Below are positions 38,237 through 49,551 of a stretch of 64,000 nucleotides of DNA, piece by piece. The notes below the pieces were generated by a model. It did not search any database. It worked only from the letters and a program-made list of their open reading frames with translations, and was not told the DNA's origin. How positions within the stretch are numbered: position 1 is the first letter of the stretch; every line of letters starts with the position of its first letter. Position numbers and translations under genes: made by a program. Origin of the DNA: Stenotrophomonas indicatrix (GTDB lineage Bacteria > Pseudomonadota > Gammaproteobacteria > Xanthomonadales > Xanthomonadaceae); contig NZ_PEJS01000001.1 of NCBI RefSeq assembly GCF_002750975.1, positions 496,001 through 560,000 of the forward strand, in the 5' to 3' direction.

Positions 38237-40117
38237 ATGAACTACGAGGAAACCTACCGCCGTTCGATCGACGAGCCGGAGGCATTCTGGGGCGAGGAAG
38301 CCAAGCGCATCCATTGGCACACGCCGCCGCAACAGGTGCTCGACTACAGCAACCCGCCGTTCCGGCGCTGGTTCGTCGGTGGTGAAACCAACCTCTGCTA
38401 CAACGCCGTCGACCGGCATCTGGCCGACCGCCCGGACCAGCTCGCACTGGTCGCCATCTCCACCGAAACCAACAGCACCCGCGAAATCACCTATCGCCAG
38501 CTGTATCGCGAAGTGAACGACTTCGCCGCCGTGCTGAAGCACCTTGGCGTCGGCCACGGCGACCGCGTGGTGATCTACATGCCGAACATGGCCGAGGCCG
38601 TGTTCGCCATGCTTGCCTGTGCACGTATCGGTGCGGTGCACTCGGTGGTGTTCGGTGGCTTCGCTGCGCACAACCTCGCGCTGCGCATCGACGATGCCAA
38701 GCCGAAGCTGCTGATCGCTGCCGATGCCGGCATGCGTGGCGGCAAGCTCATTCCGTACAAGGCGATGGTCGATGCCGCCTGCGCCGAAGCCAGCAGTCCG
38801 CCGCCGCACGTGCTGATCGTTTCGCGCGGGCTGGACCCGGCCGAGCCACGCATCGAAGGGCGCGACGTCGAGTACGCCACCCTGCGTGCGCAGATCGGGC
38901 AGACCGATGTGCCGGTGCAATGGCTGGAATCGAGCGAGCCCAGCTACCTGCTGTATACCTCCGGCACCACCGGCAAGCCGAAGGGCGTGCAGCGCGATGT
39001 CGGTGGCTATGCGGTGGCGATGGCACAGTCGATGCAGACCGTGTTCGACTGCAAGCCGGGACAGGTGATGTTCTCCACCTCCGATGTCGGCTGGGCCGTG
39101 GGCCATTCCTACAACGTGTATGGCCCGTTGATCGGCGGCTGCACCTCGCTGCTGTACGAAGGGCTGCCGACCAACCCCGATCCGGGCATCTGGTGGGCGC
39201 TGTGCGAGCAGTACAACGTGCGCACCATGTTCTCTTCGCCGACGGCGATCCGCGTGCTGAAGAAGCACGATGCCGATTTCATCCACCGTCACGACCTGGA
39301 TGCGCTGAAGTATCTGTTCCTGGCCGGCGAGCCGCTGGATGAACCGACCGCACACTGGATCAGCGACGCGCTGGGCAAGCCGATCATCGACAACTACTGG
39401 CAGACCGAAACCGGTTGGCCGGCATTGACCCTGCTGCCTGGGCTGGACATGAAGCCGGTGCGGTTCGGCTCGCCCGGGTTCCCCAATCTCGGCTACCGGA
39501 TGAAGGTGATCGACGAGAACACCGGTGAAGAGGTGGCTGCCGGGCAGAAGGGTGTGCTGGTGATGACGCCGCCGTTGCCGCCGGGCTGCATGAGCACGGT
39601 CTGGAATGACGACAGCCGCTTCCTGCAGAGCTACTTCAGCCACTTCAAGGAACTGCTGTACAGCTCGCTGGACTGGGCCATCCGCGATGACGATGGCTAT
39701 ACCTTCATCCTCGGCCGCACCGACGATGTGATCAACGTGGCCGGGCACCGTCTGGGCACGCGTGAGATCGAAGAGGCCATCTCCAGTCACCCGCGCGTGG
39801 CCGAGGCAGCGGTGATCGGGGTGAAGGACGAATTGAAGGGGCAGGTGCCGCTGGTGTTCGTCACCCTCAAGCAGGGGCTCGATGGCGAAGACCCGGCCGC
39901 AGTGGTGGCCGAGATGATGGCTACGGTGACCACCTCGCTGGGTGCGGTGGCGCGACCGGCGCACATCCATGTGGTCAACGCGCTGCCCAAGACCCGTTCG
40001 GGCAAGCTGCTGCGTCGCTCGCTGCAGGCATTGGCCGAGCAGCGCGACCCCGGCGACCTGTCGACGCTGGACGACCCGGGCGCGCTGGAAGAGATCCGCC
40101 GCGCGCTGGGACGCTGA
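38237..40117 (+). CDS. prpE: Propionyl-CoA synthetase
   Basis: The 626-residue AMP-forming ligase starts MNYEETYRRSIDEPEAFWGE and follows PrpE along its length: LLYTSGTTGKPKGVQRDVGG (P-loop), DNYWQTETGWP, GRTDDVINVAGHRLGTREIE, and LPKTRSGKLLRR with K590, the lysine acetylated in Salmonella PrpE (K592). It activates propionate, and possibly acetate, as acyl-CoA. No prpBCD genes accompany it, so it stands alone. Start supported by GGGAGGGCTGCGTC. Confidence 0.93.
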   Translation: MNYEETYRRSIDEPEAFWGEEAKRIHWHTPPQQVLDYSNPPFRRWFVGGETNLCYNAVDRHLADRPDQLALVAISTETNSTREITYRQLYREVNDFAAVLKHLGVGHGDRVVIYMPNMAEAVFAMLACARIGAVHSVVFGGFAAHNLALRIDDAKPKLLIAADAGMRGGKLIPYKAMVDAACAEASSPPPHVLIVSRGLDPAEPRIEGRDVEYATLRAQIGQTDVPVQWLESSEPSYLLYTSGTTGKPKGVQRDVGGYAVAMAQSMQTVFDCKPGQVMFSTSDVGWAVGHSYNVYGPLIGGCTSLLYEGLPTNPDPGIWWALCEQYNVRTMFSSPTAIRVLKKHDADFIHRHDLDALKYLFLAGEPLDEPTAHWISDALGKPIIDNYWQTETGWPALTLLPGLDMKPVRFGSPGFPNLGYRMKVIDENTGEEVAAGQKGVLVMTPPLPPGCMSTVWNDDSRFLQSYFSHFKELLYSSLDWAIRDDDGYTFILGRTDDVINVAGHRLGTREIEEAISSHPRVAEAAVIGVKDELKGQVPLVFVTLKQGLDGEDPAAVVAEMMATVTTSLGAVARPAHIHVVNALPKTRSGKLLRRSLQALAEQRDPGDLSTLDDPGALEEIRRALGR

Positions 40118-40125
40118 TCGGGGTG

Positions 40126-40191
40126 GTAGCGCCGGGCCATGCCCGGCGAGCGCAAAGCGCGGAAAAGCCGCCAGGGATGGCCTGGCGCTAC
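40126..40191. repeat. SMAG dimer after prpE
   Basis: A GTAGCGCCGGGCC-type unit (40126-40149) and an inverted unit ending CTGGCGCTAC (40167-40191), 8 bp after the prpE stop. The second unit has a variant stem (CGCCAGG/CCTGGCG) that still pairs. Confidence 0.8.
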
Positions 40192-40344
40192 CCAGGCCTG
40201 CCAGGACATGCGCTAAGCTCCGCCTGTCATCGACCTGCAACACGCGGCACGCGCCGGGGAACGCGCGTGCCGCCCGGGGATGGCGAACAGGGGGGCGTGC
40301 CCGCAAGGGCGTGCATGCGTATCGCATCGTGGGAAGGGGGAGCT

Positions 40345-40848
40345 ATGGCACTGCTGCACGCCAAGACGGCCGCTGGCCGCCAGGAAATCGAAGATCGTGC
40401 CCGGCGCCTGCCGGCGGCGCTGCGTTCGATCCTGTTGATGGTTGACGGCCAGCGTGATGAAAGCGAACTGCGCGGCTTGTTCGAAGGACTGCGCGCGCCG
40501 CCGGATGCGCTGCAGCAGCTGGCTGCACTGGGCCTGATCGAAGTGGTCGGCGGCAGGGCCGAACCTGTGCCGCAGCGCGGGCTGTGCAGCGGCCGTGAGC
40601 AGGATCCGGCGCTGTACCAGCAGTTGTACGACGCGATGAGCGATGCCGTGCGCCGCCATCTGGGCCTGAAAGGCTACTTCATGCAGTTGAAGATCGAGCG
40701 CTGTACCGACGCGGTCGCCCTGGAAAAACTGTGCCCGGAAATGATCGCCGCGATCGGCAAGGCACGCAGCCCGGCGCTGGCCCAGCGCTGGTGGCAGGAG
40801 ATCCAGATCTCGATGGCACCGGTCACTGCCGAGGTCGTGCCCGGCTGA
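40345..40848 (+). CDS. Hypothetical protein
   Basis: The 167-residue protein has no signal peptide or membrane helix and no motif I recognise. Residues 1-70 (MALLHAKTAAGRQEIEDRAR...LAALGLIEVV) look like a small helical domain with a winged-helix-like end, and residues 90-160 form a second helical region around MSDAVRRHLGLKGYFMQLKI. A GGGAAGGGGGAGCT stretch precedes the ATG. It precedes the SUFU-domain gene by 46 bp on the same strand and may share a transcript. No function is assigned. Confidence 0.65.
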   Translation: MALLHAKTAAGRQEIEDRARRLPAALRSILLMVDGQRDESELRGLFEGLRAPPDALQQLAALGLIEVVGGRAEPVPQRGLCSGREQDPALYQQLYDAMSDAVRRHLGLKGYFMQLKIERCTDAVALEKLCPEMIAAIGKARSPALAQRWWQEIQISMAPVTAEVVPG

Positions 40849-40894
40849 CGCGCGGGGTAAAGTGGTCCGCTCTTTTTCCGCCCAGGAGCCCCGC

Positions 40895-41938
40895 ATGCAG
40901 GACGACACCGATACCCCCGGTTGGGATGCGATCAATGCCGCGCTGGCACCGCTGTACGCCGGCCAGGAGCCGCGTCACTTCGGTACCGCGCTGCCGTACA
41001 CGCTGGGTGGCCAGGATCCGCTCGACGGCATCAGCGTGTACTGGGCCGAATCACCGGGTCCGCATTGGCACTACGTCACCTACGGTCTGTCAGAGCTGTA
41101 TGCAAAAGAGAGCAGTGATGCGGCCACCAGTGGCTATGGTTTCGAGCTGACGTTCCGCCTGGCTGCGGACAAGGGGGAGGATGCAGGCAGCACGCCGCCT
41201 GCGTGGCCGATGAACCTGCTGCAGAATCTGGCGCGCTATGTATTCAGCAGCGGCAATGTGTTCGAGGATGGCCACCACCTCAACGCCAATGGCCCGATCG
41301 CGCTGGAGACCGACACCCGTCTCTGCCATCTGGCATTCGTTGCCGATCCGCAGCTGCCACCGCGCGACACCGCCAATGGACATTTGCAGTTCCTTCAGGT
41401 GGTGGGGCTGACCGACGAGGAAACGGACGCGATCAAGCGCTGGTCCACGCGCGGTGTCCTGCAGGTGCTTGAGGAAGCGATGCCGCTGTGGATCACCGAT
41501 CTGCATCGCGGCAATCTGCTGGACGATCCGGCGCTGGCCGCGCGGGTGGAGGCCGGCAGCGAGCGTGAGGGATCCAGTACCGGCATGTTGTTCATCGAGA
41601 CGCTGGACTGGCGGCAGACGGCGGGTATCACCACGCTGGTGCTGGGGGCCGGGCAGGTCGGCAGTGTGGGTGAGCTGCTGCCACTGCGCCTGCGCCACGG
41701 CAAGGCACTGACGCTGGTCAGCCGCGAACGGCAATGGGAGTTCATGCCGGCCACCGATGGCGCGGTCGCGGTCGAGGACGACAACGTGCGCTGGATACTG
41801 GATGAGGCGGCGTTGCAGGCCTGGCATGGCGTGCGGCCGCAACGCGGGACCTACCCGGTGTCGAGTACGTTGCAGGTTGAAGTGGTGCCGACGTTCCTGC
41901 GCGATGCGAAGGGCGAAGTGATCCGCGAAATCGGCTGA
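40895..41938 (+). CDS. Suppressor of fused (SUFU) domain protein
   Basis: The 347-residue protein starts MQDDTDTPGWDAINAALAPL and resembles the SUFU family: HYVTYGLSELYAKESSDAAT, GYGFELTFRLA, and VGLTDEETDAIKRWSTRGVL in the usual order. In bacteria this fold occurs as immunity or accessory protein in polymorphic toxin systems and as a stand-alone protein. No toxin gene is adjacent. AGGAGCCCCGC gives a good ribosome-binding site. It converges on the glutathione S-transferase gene. Confidence 0.8.
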   Translation: MQDDTDTPGWDAINAALAPLYAGQEPRHFGTALPYTLGGQDPLDGISVYWAESPGPHWHYVTYGLSELYAKESSDAATSGYGFELTFRLAADKGEDAGSTPPAWPMNLLQNLARYVFSSGNVFEDGHHLNANGPIALETDTRLCHLAFVADPQLPPRDTANGHLQFLQVVGLTDEETDAIKRWSTRGVLQVLEEAMPLWITDLHRGNLLDDPALAARVEAGSEREGSSTGMLFIETLDWRQTAGITTLVLGAGQVGSVGELLPLRLRHGKALTLVSRERQWEFMPATDGAVAVEDDNVRWILDEAALQAWHGVRPQRGTYPVSSTLQVEVVPTFLRDAKGEVIREIG

Positions 41939-41957
41939 CCGCGCCGATGGCACCGAT

Positions 41958-41996
41958 GGGGTCGGAGCCGCCTGCTGCGCAGACGTATCCGACCCC
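41958..41996. terminator. Bidirectional terminator-like hairpin
   Basis: GGGGTCGGA (41958-41966) pairs with TCCGACCCC (41988-41996) across a 21-nt loop. It lies between the convergent SUFU-domain and glutathione S-transferase genes. No T-tract. Confidence 0.5.
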
Positions 41997-42003
41997 GGTT
42001 CCA

Positions 42004-42615
42004 TCAGGCCAGCCCTTCGGCCTTCAGCACCGCCTGCACGCCCGGATCGGCGTCCATGCGCGCCTTGTAGGCGGCCAGGTTGTCCAGGCCCGACAGGTCG
42101 ACCTTGGTGCCGGCCGCCCAGCGCAGGGTGATGTAGAAGTAGGGATCGGCGAAGCTGCGGAAGCCGGCCAGCCAAGGCTTGTCGGCCAGCTGCCTGTCGG
42201 CGGTCTCGAACAGGGCGCGCAGGCGCTTGTGCGCGGCGGCGCGGATCGCGTCGTACTGGCCTTCATCGGCGATGAACTTGCCCGGCGCGAACAGTGGCGA
42301 GAACGCCGGGTGCACGTCGGAGTTGACGAAGGCCAGCCAGCGGGTGGCTTCAGCGCGCTGGCGCGGGCTGCCATCGCCGCCGAGACCGGCCTGCGGGTAG
42401 CTGTCGGCGATGTAGCCCATGATCGCCGCGTTCTGCACCAGCACGAAGTCGCCATCGACGATCGCCGGTACCGCGCCGGCCGGATTGATCTTGAGGAATT
42501 CCGGACCCTTCAGGGTGTCCTTGTTCAGCAGTTCAACCTCGAACGGCTGGCCGGTCCACTGCAGGGCGATGTGGTCGGCGGTGGAACAGGCACCGGGCTT
42601 GCTGTACAGCTTCAT
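42004..42615 (-). CDS. gstA: Glutathione S-transferase
   Basis: The 203-residue protein starts MKLYSKPGACSTADHIALQW and follows beta-class GST: active-site C10 in PGAC, the NPAGAVPAIV cis-proline loop, and an all-helical C-terminal half. It resembles E. coli GstA in order and length (201). It conjugates glutathione to electrophiles. The start at 42615 is chosen by the family alignment. Confidence 0.88.
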   Translation of the reverse strand: MKLYSKPGACSTADHIALQWTGQPFEVELLNKDTLKGPEFLKINPAGAVPAIVDGDFVLVQNAAIMGYIADSYPQAGLGGDGSPRQRAEATRWLAFVNSDVHPAFSPLFAPGKFIADEGQYDAIRAAAHKRLRALFETADRQLADKPWLAGFRSFADPYFYITLRWAAGTKVDLSGLDNLAAYKARMDADPGVQAVLKAEGLA

Positions 42616-42701
42616 GGGAACTCCAGGCGGGGTGTGGCGGGAAACCACCACTATCCCAGAGCCCAGCCGCACGCGGCAACGCTGCCACCGGCAACGGATC
42701 G

Positions 42702-43160
42702 TTACGACTGCCGGGGCTTGAGGTTCTGCACTTTGTAGAAGGTGTGATCGCCGATGGTGGCCACCTGGTAGGCGTTGCGCCAGTTCGGGCTGGCGATGGC
42801 CAGCGCAGCGAAGTGGCTGGCGCCAGGCACGATCTCGCGGCGCTCGCCGGCTGGCAGCGCCCAGTTGCGCTCGGCGTCGAAGGCCACGTCCATCGCCTCA
42901 CTCCACGCCGCATCGTTGCCCAGCTGGGTGCCGGGGGAGACGATGGTGGGGGCGAACTGCTTGCGCGCGGTCACCACCTGGCACATCGAGTCGCCCCACA
43001 GGCCACTGTCGAGGCGACGCAGGGCGACCTCGGCCACGGCCTGCTGGCCACGCAGGGTCTGGTCGCGGGCTTCCAGGTAAACGGTGGTGCTCAAACACAA
43101 TGAATCAGCGGCCGGCTGCGGCAGCAACTGCGACAGCCAGAGAATCCAGGCCAGTTTCAT
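42702..43160 (-). CDS. Cell wall hydrolase, SleB-like (Hydrolase_2 family)
   Basis: The 152-residue protein has a short signal segment (MKLAWILWLSQLLPQPAADS) and CLSTTVYLEARDQTLRGQQA, the catalytic-glutamate motif of the SleB/CwlJ hydrolase family, then SHFAALAIASPNWRNAYQVA. It probably cleaves peptidoglycan in the periplasm; spores are not involved here. The ATG at 43160 follows AAGGAGTTAT on the minus strand. A longer frame upstream has no support. Confidence 0.82.
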   Translation of the reverse strand: MKLAWILWLSQLLPQPAADSLCLSTTVYLEARDQTLRGQQAVAEVALRRLDSGLWGDSMCQVVTARKQFAPTIVSPGTQLGNDAAWSEAMDVAFDAERNWALPAGERREIVPGASHFAALAIASPNWRNAYQVATIGDHTFYKVQNLKPRQS

Positions 43161-43412
43161 ATAACTCCTTGCTCCGTGTGGGACGCACCTGGCGGTTCCG
43201 GCAGCGCAGGCTGCTGGAGGCGGGGTACGACTTGGCGTCATGGGGAGGCGGCCATCGGGGCTGCCCCGTGGGCGGCCCCAAGAACACGATCGTGGATCGA
43301 TCGGCGGGGTCCGCACCGGCTCACCGGAAACTGGCTGGTGAGCAGAAAGTCGGCGCAAGGTAGGGGGGGATTGCCGAACGCATCCTGAATCGTCCGGCTT
43401 GACATTCAGCTT

Positions 43413-43446
43413 GGGGGCCGGTGACGGAAATCACATTCCGGCCCCC
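43413..43446 (-). terminator. Hairpin downstream of fadH
   Basis: GGGGGCCGG (43413-43421) pairs with CCGGCCCCC (43438-43446), 14 bp after the fadH stop on the minus strand. No T-tract follows. The rest of the 299-bp gap to the SleB-like gene shows no gene or clear promoter. Confidence 0.5.
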
Positions 43447-43459
43447 ATTCAGGTGTTCA

Positions 43460-46233
<2,774 letters not shown>

Positions 46234-46340
46234 GACAGGCTCGGGGGGGGAGGGAAATCTGTTTCCACCCTATCCCCGAAACAGGTCATTCAATAGATAC
46301 AGATGCCGGCCAATCCACTGTGACAGCTGTGGGTGGTGAA

Positions 46341-47360
46341 TCAGTCGTCCCAGCCGGCCAGCGCCAGCTTGCCGATGGTGCGGCCGCCGGCCAGACGTTG
46401 ATGAGCGACGTCCAGGTTGGCCGCATTGATCGGGCCCAGCACTTCGCTCAGCGTGCCGCGCAACTGGCCCGCGTCGATCATGCTGGCGGCGCGGTTGAGG
46501 ATGCGGTGCTGCTCAATGCGGTCGGCGGTGGCAAAGCGCGCGCGGGCGAACATGAATTCCCAATGGATGCCGATGCACTTGGTTTTGTAGGGATCGCCGA
46601 TGCGCAGCGGGCCGCGGGGTTCCACGATCAGGCCTACATGTCCCTGTGGTGCCAGCAGCTGGCCCAGTTCGTCCCAGTAGTGATCGGTGTCGGCCAGGTT
46701 GAGTGCCACCTGCACTTCGTCGACGCCAAGCGCCTGCAGCTGCGGCAACAGGGGCTGGCGATGGTCGATGACATGCTGGGCGCCCATCCGCCGGCACCAG
46801 TCGATCGAGGCTTCACGCGAGGCGGTGGCAATGACCTCAAACCCCGCGTGGTGGGCCAGCTGGATCGCCATCGAGCCGACTCCGCCGGCACCACCGATCA
46901 CCAGCAGGCGCTGGCCGGCGTGGCGGCGATCATCAAGCTGCAGGGGCATGCGCTGGAACAGCAGTTCCCAGGCAGTAAGGGTGGTCAGCGGCAGTGCGGC
47001 CGCTTCGGCGAAATCGAGGGTGGTCGGTTTGCGTGCCACCAGCCGCTCATCCACCAGCTGATACTGCGCATTGCAGCCAGGGCGGGTGACATCTCCTGCG
47101 TAGTACACCTCGTCACCGGAGGCGAACAGGCTGGCCTCCTCGCCCATCGCTTCGACCACCCCTGCCGCGTCCCAGCCGAGAATGCGCGGGGTATCCAGCG
47201 ACGCGGCCGGCGTGGCTGCACGCAGCTTCCCGTCGACAGGATTGACGGAAAGTGCTTCGACACGGATCAGCAGGTCACGGCCACGCGGCGGCTGCGGCGG
47301 TGGCAGCACCAGATCGCGCAGGGCAGGGGCGGAGTCACGGCACAGGGCGACGGCTTTCAT
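46341..47360 (-). CDS. Zinc-type alcohol dehydrogenase-like / quinone oxidoreductase family protein
   Basis: The 339-residue medium-chain dehydrogenase starts MKAVALCRDSAPALRDL and has GWDAAGVVEAMGEEASLFAS and the NADPH-binding LLVIGGAGGVGSMAIQLAHH. The catalytic zinc ligands are not conserved, which matches the zinc-less quinone oxidoreductase branch. Substrate unknown. It is divergent from ompA, sharing a 358-bp gap. Confidence 0.85.
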   Translation of the reverse strand: MKAVALCRDSAPALRDLVLPPPQPPRGRDLLIRVEALSVNPVDGKLRAATPAASLDTPRILGWDAAGVVEAMGEEASLFASGDEVYYAGDVTRPGCNAQYQLVDERLVARKPTTLDFAEAAALPLTTLTAWELLFQRMPLQLDDRRHAGQRLLVIGGAGGVGSMAIQLAHHAGFEVIATASREASIDWCRRMGAQHVIDHRQPLLPQLQALGVDEVQVALNLADTDHYWDELGQLLAPQGHVGLIVEPRGPLRIGDPYKTKCIGIHWEFMFARARFATADRIEQHRILNRAASMIDAGQLRGTLSEVLGPINAANLDVAHQRLAGGRTIGKLALAGWDD

Positions 47361-47569
47361 TGCAGCTCCAGCTCGGTTCCTGTCTGCATCATAAGGTTCC
47401 TCACCTCGATGGGCGCGCGCTGAACCGCTTTGGGATAACCCGCGCCAAATCTGACGCATCTGGCCGTTAAACCCTTCCAAACCCTTGTGGTGCGTGGGTC
47501 TTGCGGATTTTCATCATCCTGTATAGGGTTTCAACGTCGGACCGGTGGCCGGTCGTGCGCGGCGCTTCA

Positions 47570-47615
47570 CATGTTACGGGACTGTTAACATGACCTTCAC
47601 CCGCCTGAGCATAAT
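47570..47615 (+). promoter_or_regulatory. Candidate ompA promoter with operator-like inverted repeat
   Basis: CATGTTA (47570-47576) and TAACATG (47586-47592) form a perfect 7-bp inverted repeat with a 9-bp spacer. TTAACA (47585-47590) and CATAAT (47610-47615) could be -35 and -10 with a 19-bp spacer, so the repeat would overlap the -35. The leader to ompA would be about 95 nt. The rest of the 358-bp gap shows no gene. Confidence 0.45.
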
Positions 47616-47718
47616 GTTCGCGGCGGTGGCGTGCTGAATCGGCTGTCTGAACATCGACGCAGTAGTGCTGGCCCATGCCTCTACCGGTTTCATACCCCCG
47701 AAATAGGAGCTGTACTCA

Positions 47719-48807
47719 ATGAACAAGAAGATCCTTACTGCCGCGCTGCTGGGCGGTCTGGCTTTCGCCCAGGCTGCGTCGGCGCAGGAGTTCGATGACC
47801 GCTGGTACCTGACCGGTTCGGCCGGCTTCAACTTCCAGGACAACGACCGCCTGACCAACGACGCTCCGTTCGTGACCCTGGGTCTGGGCAAGTTCATCAG
47901 CCCGAACTGGTCGCTGGATGGTGAGCTGAACTACCAGAACCCGAACTTCGACGCCAACCAGGACAAGAACTGGTCGCAGTACGGCGTGTCGTTCGATCTG
48001 CGTCGCCACTTCATCAAGGAAGGCCGCGGCTGGAACCCCTACATCGTGGGCGGCCTGGGCTACCAGAAGTCGGAAGAAGAGTACAACCCGATCGCCGGTG
48101 GCCTGGCTGACCGCAAGGACGGCAACCTGGCTGCCAAGCTCGGCGTCGGCCTGCAGACCACCTTCGACAAGCGCGTTGCTGTCCGCGCCGAAGTGGCGTA
48201 CCGCGCTGACTTCGACGACCAGAGCATCGCCGCGCGCGACGAAAGCTGGTTCGGCGACGTGCTGGCTTCGGTCGGCGTCGTGATCCCGCTGGGCCCGGCC
48301 CCGGTGGCTGCTGCTCCGGCTCCGGCTCCGGTTGCCCCGAGCTGCGCCGACCTGGATGACGACGGTGACGGCGTCAACAACTGCGACGACAAGTGCCCGA
48401 ACTCGCAGCCGGGTCAGACCATCGGTCCGGACGGTTGCCCGGTGCCGGTCTCGATCGACCTGAAGGGCGTGAACTTCGACTTCGACAAGTCGAACCTGCG
48501 TCCGGACGCTGTGGCCATCCTGAGCGAAGCCACCGAGATCCTGAAGCGTTACCCGGATCTGCGCGTTGAAGTTGCCGGTCACACCGACTCGAAGGGTACC
48601 GACGCTTACAACCAGAAGCTGTCGGAGCGTCGTGCTACCGCGGTGTACAACTACCTGACCAAGAACGGCGTCGACGCTGGCCGTCTGGCCGGTCCGATCG
48701 GCTACGGCGAGAGCCGTCCGATTGCGCCGAACACCAACCCGGATGGTTCGGACAATCCGGAAGGTCGCGCCAAGAACCGTCGTACCGAGCTGAACGTCCA
48801 GAACTAA
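47719..48807 (+). CDS. ompA: OmpA-family outer membrane porin
   Basis: The 362-residue protein has a signal peptide (MNKKILTAALLGGLAFAQAA, cleavage near SAQ), an eight-strand barrel (about 23-190), a proline/alanine linker, a thrombospondin type 3-like Ca-binding segment DLDDDGDGVNNCDDKCPN with paired cysteines, and a C-terminal OmpA domain with VAGHTDSKGTDAYNQKLSER that binds peptidoglycan. This matches OprF-like major porins of Xanthomonadaceae. A terminator follows. Confidence 0.92.
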   Translation: MNKKILTAALLGGLAFAQAASAQEFDDRWYLTGSAGFNFQDNDRLTNDAPFVTLGLGKFISPNWSLDGELNYQNPNFDANQDKNWSQYGVSFDLRRHFIKEGRGWNPYIVGGLGYQKSEEEYNPIAGGLADRKDGNLAAKLGVGLQTTFDKRVAVRAEVAYRADFDDQSIAARDESWFGDVLASVGVVIPLGPAPVAAAPAPAPVAPSCADLDDDGDGVNNCDDKCPNSQPGQTIGPDGCPVPVSIDLKGVNFDFDKSNLRPDAVAILSEATEILKRYPDLRVEVAGHTDSKGTDAYNQKLSERRATAVYNYLTKNGVDAGRLAGPIGYGESRPIAPNTNPDGSDNPEGRAKNRRTELNVQN

Positions 48808-48838
48808 GTTCTGACGCTCTGCCAGTAAGACACAGCAG

Positions 48839-48866
48839 GACCCGGCTTCGGCCGGGTCTTGTTGTT
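48839..48866 (+). terminator. Terminator after ompA
   Basis: GACCCGGC (48839-48846) pairs with GCCGGGTC (48851-48858) over a TTCG tetraloop, then TTGTTGTTT. Confidence 0.85.
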
Positions 48867-48965
48867 TGTGCGGTCCGCAATGATGAATCAGCGCTGGAAT
48901 GGTGACCGTTCGTCGGCAATTTGCTTATGAAACCAATGAGTTGGCGTATTCATTGAAAGTGGCGC

Positions 48966-48993
48966 TTGAAAGATGACGCGGCATTGCTAAACT
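48966..48993 (+). promoter_or_regulatory. Promoter of the small exported protein gene
   Basis: TTGAAA (48966-48971) and TAAACT (48988-48993) are 16 bp apart. Transcription would start about 25 nt before the gene at 49025. Confidence 0.55.
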
Positions 48994-49024
48994 CGCCGCG
49001 TCACTTCCTTTCGTGGATGCCCTC

Positions 49025-49531
49025 ATGCTGCGCTCTGCATCGGCTGCCGTTCTGGCGCTGGCCCTGGTTCCTGCTGCTCACGCTGCGGTCGATTGCTCGG
49101 TCAACACCAGCGCCTCGCCGCTGCCGTTGCCGGCCACGGCCGTCGCCCCGGTGGCCGACGAGCTGTACATCCGCAGCAGCCAGCTGGGCATGTCCAGCGG
49201 CGTGCTGGGCAGCAGCTACGATCCGTCGCAGTCGCTGGACCAGGTGCTGCAGCGCTTGCGCATCGATGGCTGCCAGAACATCGCCAAGGCGATTCCGAGC
49301 GCGCCGGCGGTGAAGCCGAATGATCCGGCCGCGTACAAGCCGCAGACCGAGTTCGACAACACGCCGTGGCGCTTCGACATGAGCCAGAACGGCAAGCGCA
49401 TGACCGCCGAAGAGTTCGACGCCTGGATGAAGGCGCGCGGCGTACGCGTGGTCAAGGCGCGTCCGGTTCCGGCAGCCACCCCGGCCGCAGCCGAAGTGCC
49501 GGCTGAGACCAAGCCGGTCGACAAGAAGTAA
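49025..49531 (+). CDS. Exported hypothetical protein with MTAxxFDAWMKA motif
   Basis: The 168-residue protein has a signal peptide (MLRSASAAVLALALVPAAHA), then a region with two cysteines (C24, C83), and a C-terminal motif at 117-144, including GKRMTAEEFDAWMKARGVRV, followed by a proline/alanine tail. The same motif appears in the lipoprotein at 50446. No known family is recognised. A GTG at 49013 is in frame but unlikely. It is probably periplasmic. Confidence 0.75.
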   Translation: MLRSASAAVLALALVPAAHAAVDCSVNTSASPLPLPATAVAPVADELYIRSSQLGMSSGVLGSSYDPSQSLDQVLQRLRIDGCQNIAKAIPSAPAVKPNDPAAYKPQTEFDNTPWRFDMSQNGKRMTAEEFDAWMKARGVRVVKARPVPAATPAAAEVPAETKPVDKK

Positions 49532-49551
49532 GCGCGGCGGGGAGCAGAGGC

